From the NCBI GenBank assembly GCA_963920635.1, contig OY987301.1, positions 54,318,560 to 54,382,559 on the forward strand: a DNA stretch of 64,000 nucleotides. The letters are read 5' to 3'. Position numbers and translations under genes: made by a program. The DNA comes from Pseudeuparius sepicola (Eukaryota; Arthropoda; Insecta; Coleoptera; Anthribidae). The notes under the pieces are model-generated. The model did no database searches and had not been told where the DNA came from. It saw only the letters and a program-made list of their open reading frames with translations. This document shows, piece by piece, positions 1 to 10,462 of the stretch (within the stretch, counting starts at the first letter, position 1; each line of letters begins with the position of its first letter).

Positions 1-1036
1 TTTCCACAGTTTCCTAATAAACATTAGAAATAAAACTTTGGCACCTTAAATGAGAGTTTTTTAATATACACATGATCATTACTAATGTTTTACCTTGTTC
101 AGAAGAATTTTTGCGAAATTTGAAAGTTTTGTTTAATATCGTTGCAACAAACATGAAGTTTGTGATTCCCTAATTCTGTTGACCGTTCGACTTTTTGAAG
201 CCATTCCATGGCATAATTCACTCACCTTTAAAATTCCTCTTTTGCTTAAATTTGGCACCTTGTAGAATGTAACTCCCGGTATATGTTTGACTAATATTTG
301 GTATATTGGATGTTCCGGTTAACACCGTGATGTCAGATTTTAAATAAAAAATTCGCTAAATGGTTTGAATGAGAACGAGGATATAAAAATCCCTGGATTT
401 GCATTTTCAAAACGGTAGCAAAAAGAAGCGGTTTTATAAGACCTTTAAAAAAAATTATTCAGAAGTTTTGCATACTATAAAATTAGAATGATACTTAAAA
501 ATCGTAAGTTTTCTGACACGGAATAGTTCACCATTAAAAATCTATGATCTACTGTATAACAAAATGTTCTTCATTATTGATTGTGAAATTGAATATTAGA
601 ATTATTCAGAGACTACTGATTGAACGACAATGGTTTACAAAAATATTAAGAAATTAAAGGTACACTTCTAAAATAAACATCTACGAACCGCAGTTCATTG
701 TTGCTTCGGTTAAATAAACGATTAAAAAATACACGAGCTGCTTTTTTCAAGTAGAGCGAATGCTATCCTAGTCTCTCAAAGACAACAGTAATTGCCACCG
801 GTCCTCCGCACAAGCATTTGCTTCTGGGGTACCTACTCTTAGTTTGGTGTATTATGAGGGTGAGAATTATTATTTGATTACTAATTCTTATAATTCACTA
901 AACCTTAACGATTCAGAACTATTTTATATGCTCCTTTAAGGAAACGTTCATTTAAATGTAGTAATTCTGTTGACATGCTTACAACAGTTCTTTCCTTTTT
1001 ATTCATATAAGTATCTTGGCATGGAGGACTCACAAC
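1..1036. other. Unassigned AT-rich DNA with a foldback-family fragment
   Basis: No convincing coding region is seen. Positions of roughly 240-370 match one end of the foldback family that recurs at 20.0, 25.4, 38.4, 50.1, 53.1 and 54.5 kb: a 'tgtagaatg' block, a 'ggtatat' spacer and then a 'gtcagattttaaataaaaaa' tail in the same order. This is a truncated copy. The rest is AT-rich and unrecognised. Confidence 0.5.
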
Positions 1037-1381
1037 TTAAGAGGGGGTTGCCGACCTCGAAAGTGACGTTGGATTTCGTATTTTTTAAGTTGTATAACAT
1101 AAAATCTAATAACATTTTACCTGGCAAAAATTTAGTACAAACATATCTGTCTTCATTTTAATCATAAGATCTTAAAAGCAGTATTTTGTTTTATAGGTTA
1201 TGAAAACCTTGGGAAAAATAATAATTCCAGTGCATATGCTTTTACTATCTTATGATTAAAATGAAGACAGATATGTTTGTACTAAATTTTTTCCAGGTAA
1301 AATGTTATTAGATTTTATGCTATACAACTTAAAAAAATACGAAATCTTACGTCACTTTCGCTGTCGGCAACCCCCTCTTAA
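1037..1381. mobile_element. Palindromic MITE with TTAA target duplication (piggyBac type), copy 1
   Basis: A 337 bp element (1041-1377) is flanked by TTAA on both sides. It starts GAGGGGGTTGCCGAC and ends with the reverse complement. The arms of about 130 bp pair almost throughout, leaving a central loop of about 70 bp, and there is no transposase. TTAA duplication is the hallmark of piggyBac-superfamily transposition, so this is probably a non-autonomous piggyBac-type element; the source family is not identified. A second copy lies at 26859-27164. Confidence 0.85.
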
Positions 1382-3033
1382 CAAGCTATATTATTATATG
1401 ACAAGAATATTACCTACGGGAATCTTTATACTGCCGTCAAATTTGACAGATCAGTGGTGTTGAAGTAGCCTGTCACCAGACTACGTTCCAATAAAAATAT
1501 TAGGTTCTACATTCCAGAACGTTACGTTTCCATTTATTTATAACATCCAATGACGTCAAAACCTATAGACGTGGTGCCCCAGTGTTAAAATGCCCTTTAT
1601 TTTGACTGCAAGATTAAATATATCCATACTACTCTAAAAACATGCTACAAACAAAGACAGAAAGTCAACCAACTGTACACCCGGTGATTCCCGGTTATAG
1701 TTCCTCCAGAATCACACTTAGATATCGCATGTTTTTTCTTATTTGGGGGCGCCGGAAGCATCGGGGGATGGTCTAACGACGCCAGCCTCCGAGCTCAGAG
1801 TCGAAATAAGTTCGCTACGGCTCGACAAAAAGGGGCAATTTCTGACAATCTCGCGACATTTCGGAATAATTTAATGGAGCGCTTAGATTGTGACTAGTTC
1901 TGGGCGTCAAGCGTTTATCAAAACAAACCTGTCTATAGGTTCTGACGTCATTGATAACATCTGTGGGATGATTTTTGCAAGGAGATTTTGCCCTTTGCAA
2001 CCATTTTCAAACCTGGTATATAGATTTTTGGTATATGATTATGTGGAACTTCTTAACGTTAATTTCCATAAGTTTCTGGGCCAGGTAAGAGAGTGTACGA
2101 CGGAGTGAAGAGTATTGATAAAGGACTGAAAAGCATTGTGTATATTTTAAAGATTACTTTGACACCATAGTTTCTCAAAAAAATTATTCTTGATAAAAGT
2201 TGGTGCTTGTGCTGAAACTCAAAATCCACCCGTAAAAATTTTGAAATTTCTATTCGTATACAGGGAAGGTTGAAAAATATGAAAATTCCTCAAGAGTAAA
2301 GTACCTTATTTTTAGAACTACAGCAGAATGACACTAATAAAGTTGTTTGGAATCTCAATACAATGTCAAATATGAATTCACAGCCACCTACTTAAAAGTT
2401 AAACTTTGCAGAACTTTCAGTTAAGTGTTTTTAAGATGCTAGTTGGACGTAAATAAAAATCATTGGTATCGTACTCTCATGCGTGGTATAATCACGTTAA
2501 AATTTCAAAAATTTGGTTTTTATGTGCACCATTTTCTCATATTTCGATTTTACATCCGTTTTTTTTTTGTCGAGTCGCATTTTTCAATCTAGCTGACGCA
2601 TCAAAGTGACGACTTAAGAAATTGCAGCATAGATTTGTTACCTCGATCGATTTAGATCCGGTGTTATATTCTTGCAATCTTGCATAGTTGCATTTTGTTC
2701 TCACACGATCATCACCAATGTGCGATATGCAATTTTTGCATTTTCTCCTTCATAAAATTTAATTTTTGACAACATATCATTTTTTAAGCTTATCACTTAT
2801 TTATATATTTTATGTTCCTTATTTCACTACCAATTTTATTATATTCCAATAAACCCTTGAAAAAAATCGAATTTTGGGACAATTTAAAATTTTTGTGATC
2901 TAACATAAAGTTCTCTTTTTTTCTTGTGTCATAGTTATGAACATCCTCAAATTTTGTCATGTAGTTTTTATAATAATGTGGACATACATTTAAATTAATT
3001 TTGTGGATAAATATTAAGCTCATAAACTAAACT
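1382..3033. other. Unassigned AT-rich intergenic DNA
   Basis: Only short chance reading frames are present. No protein motif, RNA gene or clear repeat boundary was recognised. Composition is uniformly AT-rich. Confidence 0.5.
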
Positions 3034-3540
3034 TGTAACACGATCAACCACCCTCCTGGAGCCAGCACCAGGACCACCCGTGTTTCAACGCGCGGACGCC
3101 GCCACTCCTCGCTCCCCGGGTAGTACGAAAGCGCTCCGTACTACCCCTCGCGAGGGCGCGCCGGTCGGTACCGCCGTCTACGCGACCCGGCCGGGACTCC
3201 ACCCCCAGCATCGATCCGTCCGGCCAGCGCCGACGGGTATAAGAAGAGCCAGCCAGCCCTCAAGGACCAAGTCGCTCTCGAGCTTCTTCAGTCAACAGCC
3301 TTCCACTCTTGGAACATTGACTGGACTCGATACCTCTCCTGCCCCGGCGCTTCAGGCTCTGCTTTCCCCCCTTGGGAACTCTGCCCGGACCCGAGCCAGT
3401 AGAACAGTACGACCAACAACCCTTCGCTACCCGGCGCCCCACGGCCCGGCCGAACCGCTGCAGTTCTTCACATCGTGGCCATCTCTTATTGTATTTATTT
3501 AACTAACTCACCTGTTATCTGACGTGCCAATAAATACCTT
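3034..3540 (+). promoter_or_regulatory. GC-rich block with TATA-like and polyadenylation motifs; possible solo LTR
   Basis: This stretch of about 500 bp is strikingly GC-rich against AT-rich flanks. It begins TGTAACACGATC, has a TATA-like GGTATAAGAAG at 3236-3246, an arthropod initiator-like TCAGT at 3288-3292, and an AATAAA signal near 3530. Promoter followed by polyadenylation signal in one short unit is typical of an LTR. No partner copy or target duplication was found, and the right end is unclear. The 140-codon frame across it has GC-rich low-complexity composition and is probably not a gene. A solo LTR or a processed host fragment are both possible. Confidence 0.35.
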
Positions 3541-6500
3541 AACCTGTGTGGATTAATTTCATTAGAGGAACGGACACCCAGATACACGAGAAGAGAGAGT
3601 TACAAACTAAATAATTTTCAACATTCATCCAACCTAACTTACTTAACATGTCTATAATACTAGTAAACATATTACATTTTAAAACTATTCTCATAGCTCT
3701 GTTCTGTAATACCTGTAATCGGTGCTTATCATTTTGTGAAGTGATATACAGGGTGTTCCCCAACCTAGACGCATAAACTTGGGAAATTTTAGCAGAGGAA
3801 AAATAATGGCCAATTATCAAAAAAATGTAATAAAATATTTTTTGTTTTGTAGATACAGTGAAAAAACTTTTACAGATAATAAAAAATTAAGAAGATAACA
3901 AGTCATGATAGCACGTACGGTATTTAGCAGTACTTTGTTGTCAGCTGTCTTCAATGACGTCTTAACTGTAAGACGCTATTCGTTTTTATTTTCACGCGAT
4001 TAGAACAAAAGTATGGCACGTTTTCGTAAACGAAGAACTTATGGACATGTTACTAGCATATGAAGAAGCATCACATCAAAATTCAATGGCTGCATCTCAT
4101 CTTTATGTCCTCAAAGATTACATCCAAGAATTGAGGTTTTTTTGCTGGTGATTCAGCGAGGCAGAGAAACTGGCAAAACAGAAAACAAAACGGGCCGATC
4201 GTAAGGCGATTTGCGGGGCTCAACTGTGTATCGAAAATCAAAGAAATAACTTTGAACAGTTATTATGATAAGCTAACATCATTTTTATTTTATAACACTT
4301 AATTCGAGTTCTGTGTTTTTAATTTGAAATAAGTCCAAAACAAAAAATATTTTATTACATTTTTTTCGATAATTGGCCATTATTTGTCCTCTGCTATAAT
4401 TTCCCAAGTTTATGCGTATAGGTTGAGGAACGCCCTGTATAGAACTGAGCTACAAAAAGCGAAATGAGGATTTATAATAGTATTATAGACAGTTATTCTT
4501 CCAAACATACTTAAATTGTCACTCACTCTACCTAGCACACCAATTTTCCTTGAAATCTTCTTACATATATAATTACATGCTCCTTAAATTTTAAATCTGA
4601 ACTTCTGATTACACCCAAATATTTATATTCATTCACTCTTTCAATGACACAATTATTAATAAAAAAAATAGTTTTTCCTCTACAAATAATTTACAAAGTT
4701 TTGGTGAACCTAATATCATACATTTTGTTTTTGCTATATTTATTCGTAATTTACGCGCACATCCAATTATATACACTTAATAATTCACTATTTAACTTTA
4801 ACACTAAATTTCTGTAATTTTCACTATAAAAATAAGTGTGTCATCTGCAAAAAAACGATATTTACAACTTTGAAAAATACATGCCAAGTCATTTAAAAAT
4901 AAAACAAATATTAGGGGATCTAGTACACTCCCTTGTGGTACACCAATTTCTACAAATGATTCATTTGACTTGAAATTTAGACATTTTGCTATTTGTTTTC
5001 TATCATATAAATAATTTCGAAACCAATTAAGAACTACTCCGCCTAAACCATATTTTTCTAATTTCTTTAATAATTTAGATCGATCAACAGTTTCAAATGC
5101 TCTTTTTAAATCCAAGTAAACAATACCTACAATCTTATTTTCATCTGTGGCCATTTTCCATTCATTCATTACATATTGCACAGCACTCTCACAATCATTT
5201 TTTCTGAATCCTGACTGAAATTTTGATAAAATATTATTTTTCTCAATAATTCTGTCAACTGTTCATGTACAATACACTCTAAATTTTTTTCAATTCCAAC
5301 TAACATATTAATGTGTCTAAAATCTTCAGCTCGGTTAGAATTCTTTATTTTTCTTACAGGTATAATAATTGATATTTTTACATTTTTTGGGATAATACCT
5401 AACTCTAAGAATCATTGATTTGATCTAATAACATTTCCCCGATTTCATTAAAATATTTCTTTATAAAACTTATGTCAATTTCGTCAGGACTTGTCGTATT
5501 TGGTAAATTAAAAACTATTTCCCTAATTTTAGCTAGACTTACTTTTTCAAATTTATTCCAAAAATATATTTCTTCAAAATCAAAATAAAAACTCTTTTTA
5601 GTTACCGGAATTTTGGATGCAATTCCATAGATGCTCTTAATATAAAAGCTATTGAAATTTTCTGCCATCTCATAAATATTATTTTTATAACACAAATCAT
5701 TGAACAATATTCCAAAATAGCTTTCTTTATTTTTACCACTAATTAGAGATTTTAGACACTGCCACATAAGCTTTGGCTCATGTTTGGACTCATCAATTTT
5801 ATCTTCAAAATATTTACGTTTTTCTTTCCGAATATTTGACACAATCAAATTTCGTGATATAACTTGTAAGAGTCTTCCCTATATTTAATTGCCTTAAGAA
5901 TATTATCGTTGAACCAATGATGACCAGGTTTTTCAATATTTATTTTAGGGTGATAACTATGATTTGAGTTAATGCTGTTTTCATTAAATTATCATTAAGC
6001 ATTTTTTTGTAGAAAAATTGAATCAAAATAAGAATAATTTGAAATAATTTGAAGCATATTATGGTCACAAATATTTGGATTGATTAAAACTAAACACTGT
6101 ATAAGCTTGTTGTTTGAAATTACCAAATCAATTAAAGTTTTTTCCACCGTAAAAAAATATGAGTTGGATTTCTAACTAGCTGATAAAAATCACTGTCATC
6201 AATTAATTTATTTAGTTTGTTTGAATAAAAATTATTATTTAATAGATCAATGTTAAAATCACCAAAAATTAGGAAATCATTTGAAATGTAAATTCCAGTA
6301 TTTTCCAACCAATGTTCTATAAAATTTAGAAGTTCTGCATAAGACTTATTGGGTGAATGACCTCCTAGAATATATGTTTTCTCATTAATTTTTACATTTA
6401 TAAGTAAAAACCAAATATTTTTGTCGATGTCTGCCGACTCCACAACTTTAAAATAGATATCATGTCTAACATAAAAAATAACACCCCCTGTATGATTACT

Positions 6501-6865
6501 ATTAGAATTTAGTCTTATTATTATGTTAAAATTATCTAAATTAATTTCCAAATCTTCAACCTCACTTGTAATATGAGTCTCTATCAAACATAGAATACAT
6601 GGTAAATGTTTTGCAACAAAAAATGATACTTCATTGAAATGACTCCTTAATCCTTGACAATTTAAAATATAAACGCTACCCCCATTTTTGTTTGTAATAG
6701 TACTTAATTGCTATTGGTTATTCCTTGCATTATCAAGTTTCTTCACAAGAACTGGACACTCTTTACAAAATGGTTGATGATTAGAATTTAGTTTTAGGTT
6801 AAACTTCTTGTTGAGATCATCACAGTTAAGACAAATCCATAGTTTGTTATCTGATGTGATTCAAG
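3541..6865 (-). pseudogene. LINE (Jockey/CR1-type non-LTR retrotransposon), decayed
   Basis: Read on the minus strand the order is: a Cys-rich segment (about 6860-6720), an APE-type endonuclease (about 6665-6132) with HTGGVIFYVR and the catalytic-type FGDFNIDLL, then reverse transcriptase (about 5848-4804) with GVPQGSVLDPLIF and the catalytic FADDT, and the C-terminal region (3748-3541) with LQVLQNRAMRI. Endonuclease before RT and the wording of these motifs place it in the Jockey/CR1 group; the clade is not fixed. Several frameshifts and stops make it non-functional. The C-terminal part is split by the DNA element at 3749-4437. No poly-A tail or target duplication is clear, so both ends are approximate. 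Confidence 0.85.
3749..4437. mobile_element. Tc1/mariner-type element with long TIRs inserted in the LINE
   Basis: A 689 bp element begins CAGGGTGTTCC and ends GGAACGCCCTG, with inverted repeats of about 110 bp (3749-3858 and 4335-4437). It is flanked by TA or TATA on both sides, and LINE coding sequence resumes on each side. Inside, at about 4020-4200 on plus, a broken frame reads MDMLLAYEEASH and, after a shift, RGRETGK. This pattern resembles the helix-turn-helix (DUF4817-like) domain common next to insect mariner-type transposases. The DDE catalytic domain is absent, so it is non-autonomous. Confidence 0.7.
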
Positions 6866-6949
6866 AGTAGGTATGTATAGAGAAACAAACACTTATTTAA
6901 ACATTTTTATTTCTTGGATCTCTAATAACATTCATAGCTACTAGGGTGT

Positions 6950-7495
6950 TTATATATATATATCTGTTTCTTCCCCCTTTTGTAGAGCATTCCTATACAT
7001 ATCGACGATGTCATTCGGATTGGTATTTTTATCCCATTTAAGTATTGACTTAATGTTGGAAGTTGTTGGAGACTCCATTAAATGCAACTCTCGTGAAAAG
7101 CTGGTTGGAGCTTTATTTCTAGATGGAAATAACTTTGATATAATGTTGATATATTTCCACGTTTTGCTAGGGTTTAGTCGTAATGCGTTCCCATATCGTC
7201 TTTTGTGAGCATTAGTAATGATCAACAATTCTTTATATATTTTTAGGTCAGTGTCATTAAAACCTTGTGATTTGTTCTTCAAGGGAAGTTGACACAGACC
7301 TGGTGTAAGGGTAATTTTTTCATCTCCAATACATAATACGTTATCTTCAACGGTAACTGGTATTTGTCCCATGACTAACCCGTCATTGGTGTGTTGGATA
7401 CCATAACTCCTAGGTTCAATCTCAAGTGACAGAGACATGTCTAACTGATCGTGATTGTAATTAGAAAACTTATATATCTCTCGATCACAGGGCAT
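6950..7495 (-). CDS. Conserved hypothetical protein of the Polinton-associated (DUF8207-like) family, stray fragment
   Basis: The 181-codon frame has an ATG start at 7495. Its middle part has the same order of conserved positions as the proteins at 16056-17060 and 58456-59202: YG near residue 31, a short G-x-x-P step, I-x-x-G-D, TPGL, a K-x-Y-K step, an AH step, and KYINIISKLF near residue 120. A C-terminal WDKNTNPNDIVD corresponds to the W-D-D/ELVDRLRLL element of the other two copies. The function is unknown. The name DUF8207 is my recollection of the Pfam label and needs checking. No integrase, ATPase or PolB lies next to it; a LINE lies downstream and a minisatellite upstream. It probably came from a third Polinton-like element. 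Confidence 0.6.
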   Translation of the reverse strand: MPCDREIYKFSNYNHDQLDMSLSLEIEPRSYGIQHTNDGLVMGQIPVTVEDNVLCIGDEKITLTPGLCQLPLKNKSQGFNDTDLKIYKELLIITNAHKRRYGNALRLNPSKTWKYINIISKLFPSRNKAPTSFSRELHLMESPTTSNIKSILKWDKNTNPNDIVDMYRNALQKGEETDIYI

Positions 7496-7565
7496 CGATC
7501 ACGATGTCGATAATGATTTCCTTTTATGCTCGCCCCGTGACAAATTTTTCATAGGGGTATCCAAG

Positions 7566-7732
7566 ACCATTTATGGTATTCCATGGTTTTCTATGGTATT
7601 CCATGGTCTTTGATGGTATTTCATGGTATTCGATGGTATTCCATGGTATTCGATGGTATTCCATGGTATTCGATGGTATTACATGGCATTCGATGGTATT
7701 CCATGGTCTTTGATGGTATTCCATGGTATGTC
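7566..7732. repeat. 20 bp minisatellite, unit GGTATTCCATGGTATTCGAT
   Basis: About eight imperfect copies of a 20 bp unit made of two related 10-mers stand head to tail, most carrying the palindrome CCATGG. Because the unit length is not a multiple of three yet lacks stops, reading frames stay open on both strands and give repetitive Ile-Pro-Trp-type peptides. These are not taken as genes. Confidence 0.9.
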
Positions 7733-8450
7733 GCTTCGAGTCTCTTTTCGAGTCGTTTAGACGCTTTTCGAGTAGTCTAGTCGTTTTTCATAGTCGCTTC
7801 GAGTCGCTTCTTCTACTTGTACAAAGATTTCGTTGAAATCTAAGCACATTTTTTAAAGAAAAAGTTGAAACCCCGTATCTACGCCACTGATGGAAGTTTT
7901 GAGCTCATATTGTTTACAATGGTGACTAAACAGCTAATATCTACCAAATTTCAAAGCGATACAATTTGTTTAAAAATAAACTTTTAAAAAATCGATTTTT
8001 TTTAATTTTTAACCTCTATGTCGAAAACGAAGGTAGATAGAGCATATGTTTATAGGAAAAAAGTCTTATTTTTGGCCAAAGAATCTCTAGTTTAATTTGT
8101 TTCCAACAGTTGTGGGACACCCTGTATAGATGTGTTCCCGGAAACACGTCTGTGCATACCTATACCGTATAGAAGTGAGACACTACACGGCTGTGGAATT
8201 TTTTGAAAATGACTAGATTTTATTTATCAAGATTCTTAGTTCAGATTGTAACTTTTTTCTTAGAAGAGGCAGCCTCTTCGCAAAATTGAATATTTGTTGT
8301 TCTCAGACCCAAGCAATTTTTGTCCTCTGCTAATTTCCAGATGTACTTCTACTAATTCTTCAACTAAAAATTGTTTCTCCGTAACGCAATTTTTGCCATC
8401 CAATTACGGCTTTTAAAGTTTTAGAAACTCGCCAGCTCATTCACCAACCA
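7733..8450. other. Unassigned DNA between minisatellites
   Basis: A short run of 'tcgcttcgagtc'-like repeats follows the minisatellite (7730-7815). Around 8107 there is 'ggacaccctgtata', an end motif shared with several DNA elements in the window, but no matching left end was found. No coding region is seen. Confidence 0.45.
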
Positions 8451-9245
8451 TTTAAATTCCCCGCAATTTTGACATATTGACATCACTTCCGTCCCAGAAC
8501 TGCGAACAAAGTTCAATTTTTGCAAAGGTTGAATCCAGGTGCCACGTGTCAAGGTGATGAGATCATTGTCGTTAAATTTCATTGGTCTCCAAGGTGACCC
8601 CTTAGAGATCTTTAACTTATATGTGATTAACCTTCAAGGTAACCCCATCGCACTTAATTGACAACAGCTCAGGTCATTTTCAAATTTCCCGCCTTGGCGG
8701 CCATATTGACGTCACTTCCGTTCCCAGAAAAAGTGCCACGTGTCAAGGTGACCCCTTAAAGTTCATTGACAGGTCAAGGTTAACAAGGTGACCTCTTAAA
8801 GTTCATTGACCTTTTAGGTCAAGGTTAACTCAAGGTGACCTCTTAAAGTTCATTGACCTTTAGGTCAAGGTTAACTCAAGGTGACCTCTTAAAGTTCATT
8901 GACCTTAGGTCAAGATTAACAAGGTGACCTCTTAAAGTTCATTGACCTTCAGGTCAAGATTAACAAGGTGACCTCTTAAAGTTCATTGACCTTCAGGTCA
9001 AGGTTAACAAGGTGACCTCTTAAAGTTCATTGACCTTTAGGTCAAGGTTAACTGAACGTGACCCCTTCAAGTTCATTGAACCCGCGGGTCAATGACCCAT
9101 TAAAGGTTATCGATCTGGTAACCCCTTGACCTCTAGATAACCTTCAGGTCAAGGTTAACTGAACGTGACCCCTTAAAGTTCATTGAACCCGCAGGTCAAG
9201 GCCATTTAAATTTCCCGCCTTGGCGGCCATCTTGTGACGTCACTT
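8451..9245. repeat. Tandem array of 44-47 bp units rich in AGGTCA half-sites, with flanking duplicated blocks
   Basis: The core (about 8735-9200) repeats a 44-47 bp unit: GTGACCTCTTAAAGTTCATTGACC then TTnAGGTCAAGGTTAAC. Unit starts at 8788, 8835, 8881, 8924, 8968 and 9012 show the period. Each unit holds TGACCT twice and AGGTCA once. A flank with CCCGCCTTGGCGGCCAT and then TGACGTCACTTCCG occurs at about 8690-8730 and 9213-9250, with a weaker version near 8455-8495, and CCACGTGTCAAGGTGA occurs twice. The array therefore sits in a larger duplicated unit. Confidence 0.85.
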
Positions 9246-10256
9246 CCGCTCTGGAGTGCCCTTTGCTATACTACTGCACCCCTTAGTTTTATTTTCAACG
9301 AAAACGGTCTGAAATTTGAAAATATCTACTTATACAGGGTGATTTATTCATAAATACATTAATTTTAAAAACGTCATCAGGGAGGTACATATATGCCGAA
9401 AACGCAAAAAAAAATTACAGCATATTTAAATAATAGGGCAATTTATCCAAAATCTCACGTAACGAGGCGCACCTGAACGCATGTGACTACGACGTTAGCT
9501 GCAGCACAGCACCGGCCGCGACATTGCCTATATTTATTGATAATTTAATACGAAAAAAATATTCAGTTTATGAATTTACCTAGTTGACAGGACAATAACA
9601 GGGTGTTAGCACACCTTGGACTTGGCGTGTTCAGCATCTAACTCAGGAAACCCTTATCACTACACTTTGCACAGCACGCGCTATAACAATACAAGAGGCC
9701 TTCATAATCACACGCACAAAACGCACTCAGCTGGAAAATACTGAAACTGTTTCCGAAATTCGATAGATTTTGGAGATTTAAGACAAAAGTTTTATTAAAA
9801 ACAACGCGCGCGTCCCATCCGCGTTCCACAACTATTATTTATACATTATACGTCAAACGTCAAACTTGTCAAGGATCTGCTGCCGGTCTCTATCACAGAT
9901 TACCTAGATTCTATTCTAGGTGGCGCCGTGGCGCCATCTCGTCATTGTTATTATTATTAACGCCGCCGAATCTGTTGTAGAGCTCTCAGTCACTCTCTGT
10001 GTTCAAAACCAAAAGTCTACAGCGCGCTTTCTGACACGATAACTAGCAAATCTTTCTAACAGACGGCAGCACGTACTACAGAAACCAGAGTTCTCTACAT
10101 TCTGTTTGTGCGGTACTCTTTGTGCAACATTTTTTCTTTTTTACCAAACTGGTTCTCTAGACAAATGCGGAAATGATAGACATAATGATCCTTTATAGAG
10201 AATGCCTGCAGAATGTCAGTCAAGCTACCGCGGAACTATTTAAGAGATTGAAGAAG
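9246..10256. other. Unassigned DNA upstream of the LTR retrotransposon
   Basis: No convincing gene was found. Two 'acagggtg' end motifs (near 9336 and 9598) suggest DNA-element borders without recognisable partners. A 63-codon minus-strand frame at 9638-9829 matches nothing I know. Confidence 0.4.
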
Positions 10257-10260
10257 AAAT

Positions 10261-10462
10261 TGTGGGTTTTGTGACTTCCCACAAATTATTAAATTAGTTC
10301 TGTGCCTGTTATTTAGGCCGTTAAACACTTTAAAATAGTATTAAGTTTTATTTTTATTTTTGACAAATAATTATTATGACAAATTATATAATTAACAATG
10401 GCAGGACCTGTTGGACTACAATTTACAATTATTTAACATGCTGACTAGATCTGACCTCCACA
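10261..10462 (-). repeat. 3' LTR of the CsRn1-type element
   Basis: On the minus strand it starts TGTGGAGGTC and ends CCCACA. It is identical to 14638-14839. The pol stop codon (10429-10431) lies inside this LTR, so the last coding bases also serve as terminal repeat. Confidence 0.95.

Noticed and set aside
3080..3502. 140-codon plus-strand frame
   Set aside because: High GC content lowers stop frequency; Pro/Arg/Thr-rich composition and lack of motifs suggest chance openness in an LTR- or promoter-like block.
7524..7780. Open frames on both strands over the 20 bp minisatellite
   Set aside because: A 20 bp unit without stops stays open in all phases; the peptides are repeat artefacts.
7566..9200. 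CRISPR array
   Set aside because: Units are contiguous without unique spacers, and the DNA is eukaryotic.
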